Shown: positions 8,124 through 17,486, counted from the first letter of the stretch. The stretch is DNA of 64,000 nucleotides from Stenotrophomonas maltophilia (GCF_002138415.1 NZ_CP015612.1:4536001-4600000), one strand, 5' to 3'. Numbers and translations: made by a program. Notes: generated by a model from the letters alone, not told the origin.

Positions 8124-8810
8124 TCATTCCGCAGCAAATTCCAGTGTCCGACGCCAACGCAATGGCTTGGTCGCACGCGCCGGGTCAGGGCCGAACTGGC
8201 TCAACCAGCCAGCGGCCATTGCACGGGTACGCAAGCGTTCGCCAACGCCTTCGGCGACTTCCACTTCAACGCGGGTTACCTTGCCTTCGGCATCCACGTC
8301 CAGCACCCAGACCAGCTTGCCCACCCATTCGGCCGCCGGGACGGACGGGTCGTAGTTCGGGCGACCAGCAACGTAGGGGCCGTCGTGCCCTAGATACAGC
8401 GGAGACTCCTCCAAGCGGTGATCGACACGAACGGCAGCTTTGCCGGTCCGGCCGTCGCCAAGAACGGCATCCACCGTCCACGTGCCGGCCGTCCCCGCAG
8501 TGCCAAGGTCCGCCGGGAAACAGGTCTTGCGGCCACGGAAGCCGTCATGCCGGACCTGCGAGATGCGAACGCCATTGGCGTCGCGAATGGTGAGTTCCAA
8601 TCCGCCCACATCGGCGTCTTCTCCACCGGCGGCAACGCAGATGCGGTGGTCGTGCAGTCCATCGGCAACGAACTGGTAGGCCACTGATCGCGCGATGGCG
8701 TCCGCGGGTGTCGGCAACCACAGTAACTCGACGTAGACGTCATCCGAAGCTTGGACAGCGGGGCTGACCAACACCATCAGCAGCCCAACAGCAGCGACGC
8801 GTGCGTTCAT
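8124..8810 (-). CDS. Secreted protein of unknown function with a TonB-C-like end
   Basis: A 228-residue protein with a clear signal peptide (MNARVAAVGLLMVLVSPAVQA, cleavage near residue 21) and a perfect GGAGG ribosome-binding site. The C-terminal 90 residues (GKLVWVLDVDAEGKVTRVEV onward) resemble the TonB C-terminal/energy-transducer fold, in which GKV-x-V-x-V precedes a helix and a final strand. It lacks the N-terminal membrane anchor and Pro-rich linker of a true TonB, so it is probably a periplasmic protein borrowing that fold. It is divergent from the metal-efflux operon with a 177-base gap, but a functional link is unproven. Confidence 0.7.
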   Translation of the reverse strand: MNARVAAVGLLMVLVSPAVQASDDVYVELLWLPTPADAIARSVAYQFVADGLHDHRICVAAGGEDADVGGLELTIRDANGVRISQVRHDGFRGRKTCFPADLGTAGTAGTWTVDAVLGDGRTGKAAVRVDHRLEESPLYLGHDGPYVAGRPNYDPSVPAAEWVGKLVWVLDVDAEGKVTRVEVEVAEGVGERLRTRAMAAGWLSQFGPDPARATKPLRWRRTLEFAAE

Positions 8811-8987
8811 CGTTCCCTCCCTGGTGACGAATCCCGATCGTCACCGAAGGCGTTGCAAGGTGCAATGGACCGCCCGTGCAACGGGCAATCCGCAGTGCAG
8901 GACCCACCTGAACGGGAGATTCCGACGAATTCCCGAAGCGTCCATTGATATTGTATCCGGCGAAAACCGCTTGCTAGCCTCCCCTCC

Positions 8988-9320
8988 ATGCGCCGGATCA
9001 CCCGCCACCTTCGCTCGTACCTGCTGATGCTGCTGATGGCGGCATTCGTGGTCGTGCCGGTGGCCGACGCACTGGTGTGTGCGGTGGAACCGCATGCCAG
9101 CACGGTGCACGTGGAGTCCGCACCGGATGCCGATGGCGATACCGACGGCAAGCACGTCGGTGCCTGTGGCCACAACCACTGCCACCACTCCAACCTGAGC
9201 CTGCCGGCACACACGCTTGCCGCCTTCGGCGCGCCACTGCCGGCGCGCTGGATGAATGCCGGCGACGTGGCGACCTATGCGGTCGCCCAGGATGAATTGA
9301 CGCGTCCCCCCCGGGCGTGA
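8988..9320 (+). CDS. Small His-rich exported protein at the head of the czc operon (CzcI-like position)
   Basis: A 110-residue protein with an N-terminal signal/anchor segment (residues 9-29, YLLMLLMAAFVVVPVADALV). A cysteine/histidine cluster, GACGHNHCHHSNLSLPAH (residues 58-75), is a likely metal-binding patch. It lies 56 bases upstream of czcC on the same strand, the position occupied by czcI or similar small periplasmic metal-responsive proteins in other heavy-metal RND operons. The family assignment rests on size, histidines and location, not a recognised domain. Confidence 0.65.
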   Translation: MRRITRHLRSYLLMLLMAAFVVVPVADALVCAVEPHASTVHVESAPDADGDTDGKHVGACGHNHCHHSNLSLPAHTLAAFGAPLPARWMNAGDVATYAVAQDELTRPPRA

Positions 9321-9376
9321 GTTGAGCGCGTCCCGCAATCGCGGGCTCCCGTTTCACTCACAACCGGAATCCCCCT

Positions 9377-10630
9377 ATGTCGATCCTGACACCTCGGTCG
9401 CCGCGCGCGGCCGGGCTGGTCGTCGCCGTGTTGCTGGGCCTGGCCCCGGCGGCGTCGGTGATGGCGCAAGCCGCCCCCTCCTACGACACCCTGCTTGAAC
9501 GCCTGGACCAGCTGCCCGGTACCCGTGTGGGTACGGCACTGGCCGAGGCCGCCGATGCGCGTGCCGACCAGGCCCGTGCGTTGCCCAATCCTTCCCTCTC
9601 CTACTCCGCCGAAAACGCCTGGGGCACCGGCTCCTATGGCGGCATGGGCAAGGCCGATACCGTGCTCACCCTGTCCCAGCCGCTGGAGGTCTGGGGCCAG
9701 CGTGGCGCGCGTGTCCGTGCCGCCCGCGCCGAGGCACAGGCCGCCAACCTGCGTGGTGCCCAAAGCCGCAGCGATGTGGCCAGCCAGCTGGCGGTGGTCT
9801 ATGCACAGGCGGAAAGTGCACTGCGCCGCTATAGCCTGGCCGAAGAAGCACTGACCCTCACCCGCGATGACGCCAACGCCGTCAACGCGATGGTCAGGCA
9901 GGGCCGCGAACCGCAGCTGCGCGCGGTGCAGGCGCAGAGCGAAGTGGCCAATGCCAGCGCTGCGCTGGATGAAGCGCAGGCGTTCCGCGACGCCGCGCTG
10001 GCCCGCCTGGCCGGTGCCGCGCTGCTGGATGCGCCGGTGGAGTCGATCGACGACAGCCTGCTCGACCGTGCCCCGCCGCTGCCGCGTGGCGCCACCGACG
10101 TTGCGTTGGCAGTGCGCATCGCCGAAGCCGAAGCCGATGCAGCCGGCAAGCTGGTCGACGTGGAGCGCAAGCGTGCCCTGCCCGATCTGAGCGTCACCGC
10201 CGCGCAGACCCGCTTCCGCGAAGGCGGCGAGCGTGCCTACAACCTCGGGGTCAGCCTCAGCATCCCGCTGTTCGACCGCAACCGCGGAGGCATCCGCGCC
10301 GCCAGTGCCGACCAGCGTGCGGCCGAGGCCCGCCTGGACCAGCAGCGCCGCGACAGCGAGGCCGAGCGCCTGTCCGCCGTGGCCAGGCTGAAGGCGGCCG
10401 GCAGCCGCACCCGCGCCGCCGATGAAAGCGTGGTCGCCGCCGAAGAGGCGTATCGCCTCGCACGCGTCGGCTTCGACGCCGGACGCATCTCGCAGCTGGA
10501 ACTGCGCAGCACGCGCAGCGCCCTCATCGCCGCCCGCGGCACCGCCGTGGATGCGCGCCTGTCGCGCGTCGGCGCCGAAATCGATCTTGCCCGCCTTGAA
10601 GGGCGCGCTCCTTTTGTGGAGGCCAAATGA
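9377..10630 (+). CDS. czcC: Outer-membrane channel of a heavy-metal RND efflux pump (TolC family)
   Basis: A 417-residue TolC/CzcC-family protein, with a signal peptide ending near VMAQA (residue 35). It has the repeated long amphipathic helices of the family: ALAEAADARADQARALPNPS early, and a second repeat containing SLSIPLFDRNRGGIRAA near residue 290. It forms the outer-membrane duct of the tripartite pump. Its stop overlaps the czcB start by 4 bases (ATGA), implying translational coupling. Confidence 0.88.
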   Translation: MSILTPRSPRAAGLVVAVLLGLAPAASVMAQAAPSYDTLLERLDQLPGTRVGTALAEAADARADQARALPNPSLSYSAENAWGTGSYGGMGKADTVLTLSQPLEVWGQRGARVRAARAEAQAANLRGAQSRSDVASQLAVVYAQAESALRRYSLAEEALTLTRDDANAVNAMVRQGREPQLRAVQAQSEVANASAALDEAQAFRDAALARLAGAALLDAPVESIDDSLLDRAPPLPRGATDVALAVRIAEAEADAAGKLVDVERKRALPDLSVTAAQTRFREGGERAYNLGVSLSIPLFDRNRGGIRAASADQRAAEARLDQQRRDSEAERLSAVARLKAAGSRTRAADESVVAAEEAYRLARVGFDAGRISQLELRSTRSALIAARGTAVDARLSRVGAEIDLARLEGRAPFVEAK

Positions 10631-11832
10631 CTCTCTCCCGTACTTTCCCGCTGATCGGCGGCGTGCTGCTGACCGTCCTGCTGGCCGGCTGCGCCGGCAA
10701 TGCGCAGACGCCTGCCAATGAAGACCCCGCTGCGGCCAAGGCCGGCACCGACGATGGCCACGGCCATGCCGCCGACAGCAAGGAGGCCAAGGCGGAAACC
10801 GCGAAAGCCCCCGCCGACGCCGACGAAGGCGTGGTGCAGCTGACCCAGGAGCAGATCAAGGCCTCCGGTATCGAAGTGGTCGCGATCGGTCGCGGTGGCG
10901 GTGGCTCCACGCGCCTGTCCGGCCGGGTCGAGCCGTCGGTGGGCGCACGCGCGTCGGTGGCGTCCACGGTGACCGGTCGCGTCGAGCGCGTACTGGTGGC
11001 GCCGGGCACGGCGGTGAAGCAGAACCAGGCGCTGGCCATCGTGGTCAGCGGTGAGGCCGCGGTGTTCCGCGCCAATGCGTTGGCGGCCTCGGCCGAAGCC
11101 GAAGCTGCGCGCCTGGCCTATGGCCGCGACAAGGCGCTGGTCGACCAGGGCGTGGTCGCGCGCCAGGAACTGGAGGCCTCGCGCGCCCGCTCGCTGGCGG
11201 CACAGGCCCAGGCCGCTGCCGCGCAGGCCCAGGCCGCCGCCAACGGTGCGCCCGATGCCAGTGGCCGCGTGCGCATCACCAGTCCGGTGGCCGGCATCGT
11301 CGGCAACGTGCAGGTCACCCCGGGCGGCGTGGTCGCTGCCGGCAGCGCAGTGGCCGATGTCGCCGACCCGGCGATGAACGAACTGGTGTTCACCGCGCCG
11401 CCCGCGCTGGCCGCACAGGTCACGCCCGGCATGAAGCTGGAAGTGAGCGTGCCGGGTGGCAGCTTCACCGCCACCGTCACCGGTTCGGCTGCCGATGTGC
11501 GCCAGCAGGGCGGCGTCGCGGTGATCCGTGCCACGCCGGTGGATGCTTCGCTGCCGCCGGCCGGTTCGCCGGTCTCGGCGGTGGTGGTCACCGAAGGCCA
11601 GGACGGTTCGCTCAGCGTGCCCGCCGATGCGGTGCAGAACGTTGATGGCAGCAGTGCGGTGTTCGTCGCCGTCGACGGCGGCTTCAAGGCGCAGCCGGTG
11701 CTGGCCGGGCGCCGTGCCGGCGACCGCATCGAGATCCTCGGTGGGCTGACCGGCAACGAGCGCATCGTCGGTGCCAGCGCCTTCCTGCTCAAGGCCGAAC
11801 TGGCCAAGGGCGAAGCCGAGCACGGCCACTGA
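10627..11832 (+). CDS. czcB: Periplasmic adaptor (membrane fusion) lipoprotein of the metal efflux pump
   Basis: A 401-residue adaptor with a lipobox, LLAGC (Cys22), so it is probably lipid-anchored in the inner membrane. A His/Asp-rich segment, DDGHGHAAD (near residue 40), may bind metal. The biotinyl-lipoyl-like half motifs, GRVERVLVAPGTAVKQNQ and ITSPVAGIVGNVQVTPGG, flank an alpha-helical hairpin. It bridges CzcA and CzcC. It overlaps czcC by 4 bases and precedes czcA by 10 bases. Confidence 0.88.
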   Translation: MTLSRTFPLIGGVLLTVLLAGCAGNAQTPANEDPAAAKAGTDDGHGHAADSKEAKAETAKAPADADEGVVQLTQEQIKASGIEVVAIGRGGGGSTRLSGRVEPSVGARASVASTVTGRVERVLVAPGTAVKQNQALAIVVSGEAAVFRANALAASAEAEAARLAYGRDKALVDQGVVARQELEASRARSLAAQAQAAAAQAQAAANGAPDASGRVRITSPVAGIVGNVQVTPGGVVAAGSAVADVADPAMNELVFTAPPALAAQVTPGMKLEVSVPGGSFTATVTGSAADVRQQGGVAVIRATPVDASLPPAGSPVSAVVVTEGQDGSLSVPADAVQNVDGSSAVFVAVDGGFKAQPVLAGRRAGDRIEILGGLTGNERIVGASAFLLKAELAKGEAEHGH

Positions 11833-11842
11833 GGAGGCGACC

Positions 11843-14800
11843 ATGTTCAAGCTGATCATTGAAACAGCGGTGCGCCACCGCTGGCTGGTGGTGTTCATGG
11901 CGGCGCTGATCGCTGCCGTGGGCCTGTTCCAGCTGGGCAAGCTGCCGATCGACGCGGTGCCGGACATCACCAACCGCCAGGTGCAGATCAACACGGTGGC
12001 ACCGGCACTGACGCCGGAACAGATCGAGCGGCAGGTGACCTACCCGCTGGAAACCGCGCTGGCCGGCATTCCCGGCCTGACCACCACGCGTTCGCTGTCG
12101 CGCAATGGCTTCTCGCAGGTCACCGCGATCTTCACCGATGCCACCGACATCTACTTCGCGCGCCAGCAGGTGGCCGAACGCATGCGCGAGGCATCCGAAG
12201 ACCTGCCCGATGGCGCGTCGCCGATGCTGTCGCCGGTCACCACCGGCCTCGGTGAAGTGCTGATGTGGACCGTGGACTTCACCACGTTCGATCCGGCCAG
12301 GCTGGCCAAGCCCGGTGAAGCGGGCTGGCAGGCCGGCGAGGTCTACCGCACGCCGGAAGGCAACCTGCTGCGCACGCCGGAAGAACGTGCCACCTACCTG
12401 CGCACCGTGCAGGACTGGATCATCGCGCCGCAGATGCGTTCCAGCCCGGGGCTGGCCGGCGTCGATACGGTCGGCGGCTACGTCAAGGAATACGGCGTGC
12501 ATCCGGACAGCGCCAAGCTGGCCGCGCACGGCCTCGGCCTGGCCGATCTGGTCACTGCTCTGCAGCGTTCCAACGTGCAGGCCGGTGCCGGCTTCGTGCA
12601 GCGTGCCGGCGAAGGCCTGGTGGTGCGTGCCGATGGCCTGGCGCTGACCACCGACGATCTGGCGCAAGCCCCGGTGGCCACCCGCAATGGCGTGGTGGTG
12701 CGCGTGGCCGATGTGGCCGAGGTCGAGCTGAGCCGCGCACCGCGCCTGGGTGCGGCCAGCCGCAACGGCCATGAAGCCGTGCTGGGCACCGCACTGATGA
12801 TTGCCGGCGGCAACAGCCGCACCGTGGCCCAGGCCGCAGCCGCGCGCCTGGAACAGGTGAACAAATCGCTGCCGGCCGACATCGTGGCGGCACCGGTGCT
12901 GGACCGCAGCGTGCTGGTCAATTCCACCATCAAGACCGTGGCCAAGAACCTCACCGAGGGCGCGCTGCTGGTGGTGGTGGTGCTGTTCCTGCTGCTGGGC
13001 AACCTGCGCGCGGCAACGATCACCGCGCTGGTGATTCCGCTGTCGTTCCTGTTCGCGGTGATCGGCATGAACCGCTTCGGCATCAGCGGCAACCTGATGA
13101 GCCTGGGTGCGCTGGACTTCGGCATCCTGGTGGACGGTGCGGTGATCGTGGTCGAGTCGACACTGCTGATGCTGGGCCAGCGCCGCGCCGAACTCGGCCG
13201 TGCGTTGACCGCGATGGAACGCCTGCGCGTGGCCGCCGATTCGGCCATGAAGATGGCGCGCCCTGCGGCCTTCGGCCAGCTGATCATCCTGCTGGTGTTC
13301 GCGCCGATCCTTACTTTGGAGGGCGTGGAGGGCAAAACGTTCCACCCGATGGCAGCCACCTTCATGCTGGCCCTGGTCGGTGCCTTCATCTTCTCCTTCA
13401 CCTTCGTGCCGGCGATGGCCGCGCTGCTGGTGCGCGAGCCCAAGGTGAAGGACGGCGATACACATACTGACGATGGCGAGCACGAAACCAAGCTGATCCG
13501 CGTGCTGCGTGCCCGCATCGAGCCGATGGTGCGCAAGGCCGTGGCCCATCCGCGCACGGTGCTGGCCGGTGCGGTGATGATGGTGGTGGTGGGCATCGGC
13601 TCGTTCTCACTGCTGGGCCGCGAGTTCATGCCGACGCTGGACGAAGGCAACGTGGCGATGCAGGCCCTGCGCGTGCCGTCGACGTCGCTGGAGCAGTCGT
13701 TGGCGATGCAGCTGGCGCTGGAGAAGGCAATCGCCAAGCAGCCGGAAGTGGAAACCGTGTTCTCGCGTACTGGTACCGCCGAGGCAGCGATCGACCCGAT
13801 GCCGACCAACATCTCCGACAGCGTGATCGTGCTGAAGCCACGCAAGGACTGGCCGGATCCGAAGCTGGGCAAGGATGCACTGGTGGCCCGCTTCGAGAAG
13901 CTGGCCGGGCAACAGCTGGGCAACAGTTTCGAGTTCAGCCAGCCGATCGAGCTGCGCTTCAATGAGCTGATTTCCGGCGTGCGTACCGACCTGGCGGTGA
14001 TGATCTTCGGCGATGACTTCAACCAATTGCAGAAGGTGGCCGACCAGGTGGCACTGAAACTGCGTGCGGTGAACGGCGCGGCCGACGTACGGGTGGAACA
14101 GATCTCCGGCCTGCCCACACTCAACGTGGCCATCGACCACGTGGCAGCGGCACAGTACGGGCTGACCGCGGCGGACGTGAGCGACGCACTGTCCACCGGC
14201 ATTGGTGGCACGGCGGCGGGCAAGATCTTCGAAGGCGATCGCCGCTTCAACGTGGTGGTGCGCCTGGACGATGCCTCGCGCAACGATCCGGACCAGCTCG
14301 CTTCACTGCCGATCGCCACGCCCTCGGGGTTGGTGATTCCGCTGTCGTCGGTGGCGCGCATCACGGTCAGCGAAGGACCGAACCAGATCAGCCGCAACAA
14401 CGGCAGCCGCCGCGTGGTGGTGCAGGCCAACGTGCGTGGCCGCGATCTGGGCGGCTTCGTCGGCGAGGCACAGGCAGCGGTGGCTGACGTGGCACTGCCG
14501 CCGGGCGCCTACCTGACCTGGGGGGGCCAGTTCGAGAACCTGCAGCGCGCCGAGAAGCGGCTGGCAACAGTGGTGCCGGTGGTGTTCCTGCTGATCGGCA
14601 GCCTGCTGTTCATGGCCCTGCGCAGCGGCAAGGAAGCCATTCTGGTGTTCAGCTGCGTGCCGTTGGCGCTGGTCGGCGGCATCCTCGCGCTGCTGCTGCG
14701 TGGCATGCCGTTCTCGGTGTCGGCGGCGGTCGGCTTCATCGCCGTCTCCGGCGTGGCCACCTTGAACGGTCTGGTGCTGATGCAGGCGATCCGCGAGCGC

Positions 14801-15052
14801 CTGGATGCCGGCGACCTGCCGCTGCAGGCGGCGATCAACGGTGCATCGAGCCGTATCCGTGCGGTGCTGACCACGGCGCTGGTGGCGATCGTCGGCTTCA
14901 TTCCGATGGCGATCGCCAGCGGTTCCGGTGCCGAGGTGCAGAAGCCGCTGGCGACGGTGGTGATCGGTGGCCTGATCACCGCCACGGTGTTGACCCTGCT
15001 GGTGCTGCCGACGTTTGCGGCGCGGGTGGCCAAGCCACGGGCGGTGGGGTGA
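11843..15052 (+). CDS. czcA: Heavy-metal RND efflux permease (CzcA/CusA family)
   Basis: A 1069-residue inner-membrane proton/metal antiporter with the full RND plan: one N-terminal helix, a large periplasmic loop, helices 2-7, a second large loop and helices 8-12. The fourth helix carries DFGILVDGAVIVVES, in which D425, D431 and E438 match the spacing of the essential CzcA residues (D402, D408, E415). This places it with the divalent-cation (Zn/Co/Cd/Ni) HME group rather than the Cu/Ag group. The residue after the Glu is Ser where Asn is usual. The ATG at 11843, preceded by GAGGAGG, is the true start; the open frame begins earlier. Confidence 0.9.
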   Translation: MFKLIIETAVRHRWLVVFMAALIAAVGLFQLGKLPIDAVPDITNRQVQINTVAPALTPEQIERQVTYPLETALAGIPGLTTTRSLSRNGFSQVTAIFTDATDIYFARQQVAERMREASEDLPDGASPMLSPVTTGLGEVLMWTVDFTTFDPARLAKPGEAGWQAGEVYRTPEGNLLRTPEERATYLRTVQDWIIAPQMRSSPGLAGVDTVGGYVKEYGVHPDSAKLAAHGLGLADLVTALQRSNVQAGAGFVQRAGEGLVVRADGLALTTDDLAQAPVATRNGVVVRVADVAEVELSRAPRLGAASRNGHEAVLGTALMIAGGNSRTVAQAAAARLEQVNKSLPADIVAAPVLDRSVLVNSTIKTVAKNLTEGALLVVVVLFLLLGNLRAATITALVIPLSFLFAVIGMNRFGISGNLMSLGALDFGILVDGAVIVVESTLLMLGQRRAELGRALTAMERLRVAADSAMKMARPAAFGQLIILLVFAPILTLEGVEGKTFHPMAATFMLALVGAFIFSFTFVPAMAALLVREPKVKDGDTHTDDGEHETKLIRVLRARIEPMVRKAVAHPRTVLAGAVMMVVVGIGSFSLLGREFMPTLDEGNVAMQALRVPSTSLEQSLAMQLALEKAIAKQPEVETVFSRTGTAEAAIDPMPTNISDSVIVLKPRKDWPDPKLGKDALVARFEKLAGQQLGNSFEFSQPIELRFNELISGVRTDLAVMIFGDDFNQLQKVADQVALKLRAVNGAADVRVEQISGLPTLNVAIDHVAAAQYGLTAADVSDALSTGIGGTAAGKIFEGDRRFNVVVRLDDASRNDPDQLASLPIATPSGLVIPLSSVARITVSEGPNQISRNNGSRRVVVQANVRGRDLGGFVGEAQAAVADVALPPGAYLTWGGQFENLQRAEKRLATVVPVVFLLIGSLLFMALRSGKEAILVFSCVPLALVGGILALLLRGMPFSVSAAVGFIAVSGVATLNGLVLMQAIRERLDAGDLPLQAAINGASSRIRAVLTTALVAIVGFIPMAIASGSGAEVQKPLATVVIGGLITATVLTLLVLPTFAARVAKPRAVG

Positions 15053-15061
15053 TGTGATGCC

Positions 15062-15139
15062 GGGGTCGGAGCCCTTTCCGTGGGAAAGGGATCCGACCCC
15101 ATGATCGGGTCGGATTGCCGGCCAGCGGCCGGCACTACC
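15062..15139. repeat. GGGGTC-type inverted repeat followed by a SMAG palindrome
   Basis: A 39-bp imperfect palindrome with GGGGTCGGAGCCCTTTCC and GGAAAGGGATCCGACCCC arms (15062-15100), then an inverted SMAG (15116-15139). They lie between convergent czcA and the DUF885 gene and could fold as a bidirectional terminator. Related 40-bp hairpins occur at 31620 and 41208. Confidence 0.75.
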
Positions 15140-15148
15140 CTGGTGAGG

Positions 15149-16921
15149 TCAGGCCTTCTTGCGTTCGGCGATGTAGGCCTGGATCTGCTGTTCCAGCACC
15201 GGCAGCGGCACCGAGCCCTGCTTGAGCAGGGTGTCGTGGAAGCCCTTGATGTCGAACTTGTCGCCCAGTTCCTTCTCGGCCTGCGCACGCAGGCGCACGA
15301 TGGCGATCTCGCCCAGCTTGTAGCTCAGCGCCTGGCCCGGCCAGGAAATGTAGCGGTCCACTTCGGTGGTCACTTCATGCTCGCTCAGCGCGGTGTGGTC
15401 GCGCAGGTAGGCCAACGCCTGCTCGCGGGTCCAGCCCTTGCTGTGCACGCCGGTGTCGATCACCAGGCGCGCAGCGCGCCACATTTCGTAGGTCAGGCGG
15501 CCGAAATCCTCGTAGGGGGTTTCGTAGATGCCCATCTCCACGCCCAGCTTCTCGCAGTACAGCGCCCAGCCTTCGCCATAGGCGGAAATGTAGGCGTTGC
15601 GGCGGAACTCGGGCAGGTTCTTCTGCTCGGCGGCGATCGCGCCCTGCAGCGCGTGGCCCGGATCGGACTCATGCAGCGTCAGTGCCGGCAGGTTGTACAG
15701 CGGGCGCGACGGCAGGTTGTAGGTGTTGAGCCAGTAGGTGCCCATGCCACCACGGCCGGCGGTCCAGAACGGTGCGATGTCCGGCGGCACCGGCACGATG
15801 GTGAAGCGCGCGCGCGGCAGCGTCATGTACTTGCCGAGCTGGCCATCGGCCCGCTTGGAAATCCACGCCGCGCGCGACAGCAGCTCTTCCGGGGTCTTGG
15901 CGTAGAACTGCGGATCGGTGCGCAGGAAGGTCAGGAACTCGGCGAAGCTGCCCTTGAACTTCACCTGCTTGATGATGTCGTTCATCTCGCCCTGGATGCG
16001 AGCGACTTCGTCCAGGCCGATGCGATGGATCTCGTCCGGCGACAGGTCCAGCGTGGTGTACTCGTGGATCTGCTGCTTGTAGTACGCCTTGCCGCCCGGC
16101 ATCGCTTCGGCGGCCAGCGTGGTGCGCGCCTGCGGCACGTACTCGTTGACGAAGAAGGTGCGCAGCTGCTGGAACGCCGGCACCACCTTGCCACTGATCG
16201 CTTCACGCGCCTGCGCCTGCAGCCTGGCCTGCTCTGCGGTCGGAATGCTGTTGGGCAGCTTCTTGAACGGCGCGTACAGCGGCGACTCGGTGGGATCCAT
16301 CAGCTCGGCGACGGTGGCGATGGAGACCTCGCGACCATCGAGCACGGCACGCGGCACACTGAAGCCACGCTTCAGGCCGGCGCGCATGTTCTCGGTCTGC
16401 TGGCCGAAGTAGCGCGGCACATCATTCAGGCGGGCGATGTAGTTCTGGTAGTCCTGCACGGTCTTCATCTCGCGCCGGGCCATGAAGGACAGGTTGGACC
16501 AGAACGAGGAGTCGGCGTTGAACGGCATCTCGTAGCCGCGCAGGCGCGTCTCTTCGGCCAGGTTGAACACCTGGTCGCGGTAGATCGCGTAGTTGACCTG
16601 GTTGTCCGGCGACAGCGTCTTCGGGTCGATCTTCTTCAGCGCGGCGAGGGTCTCGTCCCACACCTTCAGGCGCGCCTGCTGCGCGGCCGGGCCGACGTCG
16701 GGCATGCGGGTGGCGTTGGCCGGGGCGTCTTCGTCCTCGCTGGCCTCGCCGCCGCCATCCTGGCGCCACTTCCATTCCTTCTCGTACAGCGCACGGAAGG
16801 CGGCGTCGGCGGGCGATTCGGTGGCCACGCTGGCCGGTGCGGCGGTGGCGGGCGGCGCGGCCAGGGCCACGGCAGGGGCGGACAGGGCGATCAGCAGGGC
16901 AACGGCAAGACGGGTTTTCAC
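15149..16921 (-). CDS. DUF885-family exported protein (putative metallohydrolase)
   Basis: About 590 residues from a GTG start (VKTRLAVALLIALSAPAVAL), which gives a clean signal peptide; no ATG is available near it, and the frame upstream runs into a repeat. The DUF885 core contains the zincin-like HESDPGH motif followed about 30 residues later by EGWALYCEKLG, the expected metal ligands. DUF885 members are mostly uncharacterised periplasmic peptidase-like enzymes. A DEDAP-rich acidic stretch near residue 60 precedes the domain. It is convergent with czcA. Confidence 0.8.
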   Translation of the reverse strand: MKTRLAVALLIALSAPAVALAAPPATAAPASVATESPADAAFRALYEKEWKWRQDGGGEASEDEDAPANATRMPDVGPAAQQARLKVWDETLAALKKIDPKTLSPDNQVNYAIYRDQVFNLAEETRLRGYEMPFNADSSFWSNLSFMARREMKTVQDYQNYIARLNDVPRYFGQQTENMRAGLKRGFSVPRAVLDGREVSIATVAELMDPTESPLYAPFKKLPNSIPTAEQARLQAQAREAISGKVVPAFQQLRTFFVNEYVPQARTTLAAEAMPGGKAYYKQQIHEYTTLDLSPDEIHRIGLDEVARIQGEMNDIIKQVKFKGSFAEFLTFLRTDPQFYAKTPEELLSRAAWISKRADGQLGKYMTLPRARFTIVPVPPDIAPFWTAGRGGMGTYWLNTYNLPSRPLYNLPALTLHESDPGHALQGAIAAEQKNLPEFRRNAYISAYGEGWALYCEKLGVEMGIYETPYEDFGRLTYEMWRAARLVIDTGVHSKGWTREQALAYLRDHTALSEHEVTTEVDRYISWPGQALSYKLGEIAIVRLRAQAEKELGDKFDIKGFHDTLLKQGSVPLPVLEQQIQAYIAERKKA

Positions 16922-16988
16922 GAGCACAGGTTCCCGGGAAGGCAGACCCCGATGATGGCACCGCTCACCGTCCGTGGCATGGGACGAA

Positions 16989-17132
16989 GGTCCTGCCTGC
17001 AACGCAGGCAGGACCGGGAACCGGCCGCAGGCCGGGGCCCCAGCGCCGAAGGCGCGCGGTAGCGCGGGGCCATGCCCCGCGAGCGCGCAGCGCGGCCAAC
17101 GGATACAGCCGCCAGGCATGGCCTGGCGCTAC
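16989..17132. repeat. Cluster of palindromes between DUF885 and LAB_N genes
   Basis: It contains a 12-bp perfect inverted repeat (16989-17015, GGTCCTGCCTGC arms), a GTAGCGCGGGGCCATGCCCC SMAG variant (17059-17083), and a GCCAGGCATGGCCTGGCGCTAC inverted variant (17111-17132). No gene was seen between 16922 and 17138. Confidence 0.7.
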
Positions 17133-17138
17133 CGGGCC

Positions 17139-17486
17139 TCAGTGGCTGGCCTTGTCCCGCTTCCAGCCCCGGTGCTTGATGTCCAGCTGCAGGCTGTACA
17201 GCGCGGTGAACGCCGGGAACAGGTTCTGCAGCACACCCACCGAGTCCTGCTTGGCCGAGAACAGGAAGTAGCTCAGCGTCATCAGGCTGCCGACCACGCT
17301 CATGTACCAGAACAAGCGCGGGATGACCGGCTTGCCGGCGCGCTTGGAGGCGATGAACTGGACCAGCCAGCGGCCGCCGAACATCAGCGCGCCGGTGTAG
17401 CCGATCAGTTTCCAGCCGGTCACATGCAGGCCGGTCCAGTACAGCCAGGTCAGCGGCTGGTCCAGCCAGTGCAGTTCCAGGCCCAT
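17139..17486 (-). CDS. LAB_N (lipid-A-disaccharide synthase N-terminal domain) membrane protein
   Basis: A 115-residue protein of the LAB_N domain family (PF07578), with motifs GWKLIGYTGALMFGGRWLVQ (near residue 24) and FWYMSVVGSLMTLSYFLFSA (near residue 60) in hydrophobic helices. It is the stand-alone form, not fused to LpxB. Its ATG overlaps the GT2 stop in a TGATG junction, so translation is coupled. With the upstream GT2 and epimerase it resembles modules that make and flip polyisoprenyl-phosphate sugars for lipid A or LPS decoration. A flippase or scaffold role is inference. Confidence 0.85.
   Translation of the reverse strand: MGLELHWLDQPLTWLYWTGLHVTGWKLIGYTGALMFGGRWLVQFIASKRAGKPVIPRLFWYMSVVGSLMTLSYFLFSAKQDSVGVLQNLFPAFTALYSLQLDIKHRGWKRDKASH

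Noticed and set aside
10237..14430. Long antisense frames (585, 586 and 650 codons) across czcCBA
   Set aside because: Shadow frames of the RND genes; no domains, and low-complexity composition.
15080..17062. A 660-codon plus-strand frame opposite the DUF885 gene
   Set aside because: Shadow frame; the opposite strand encodes a signal peptide and the HESDPGH enzyme core.
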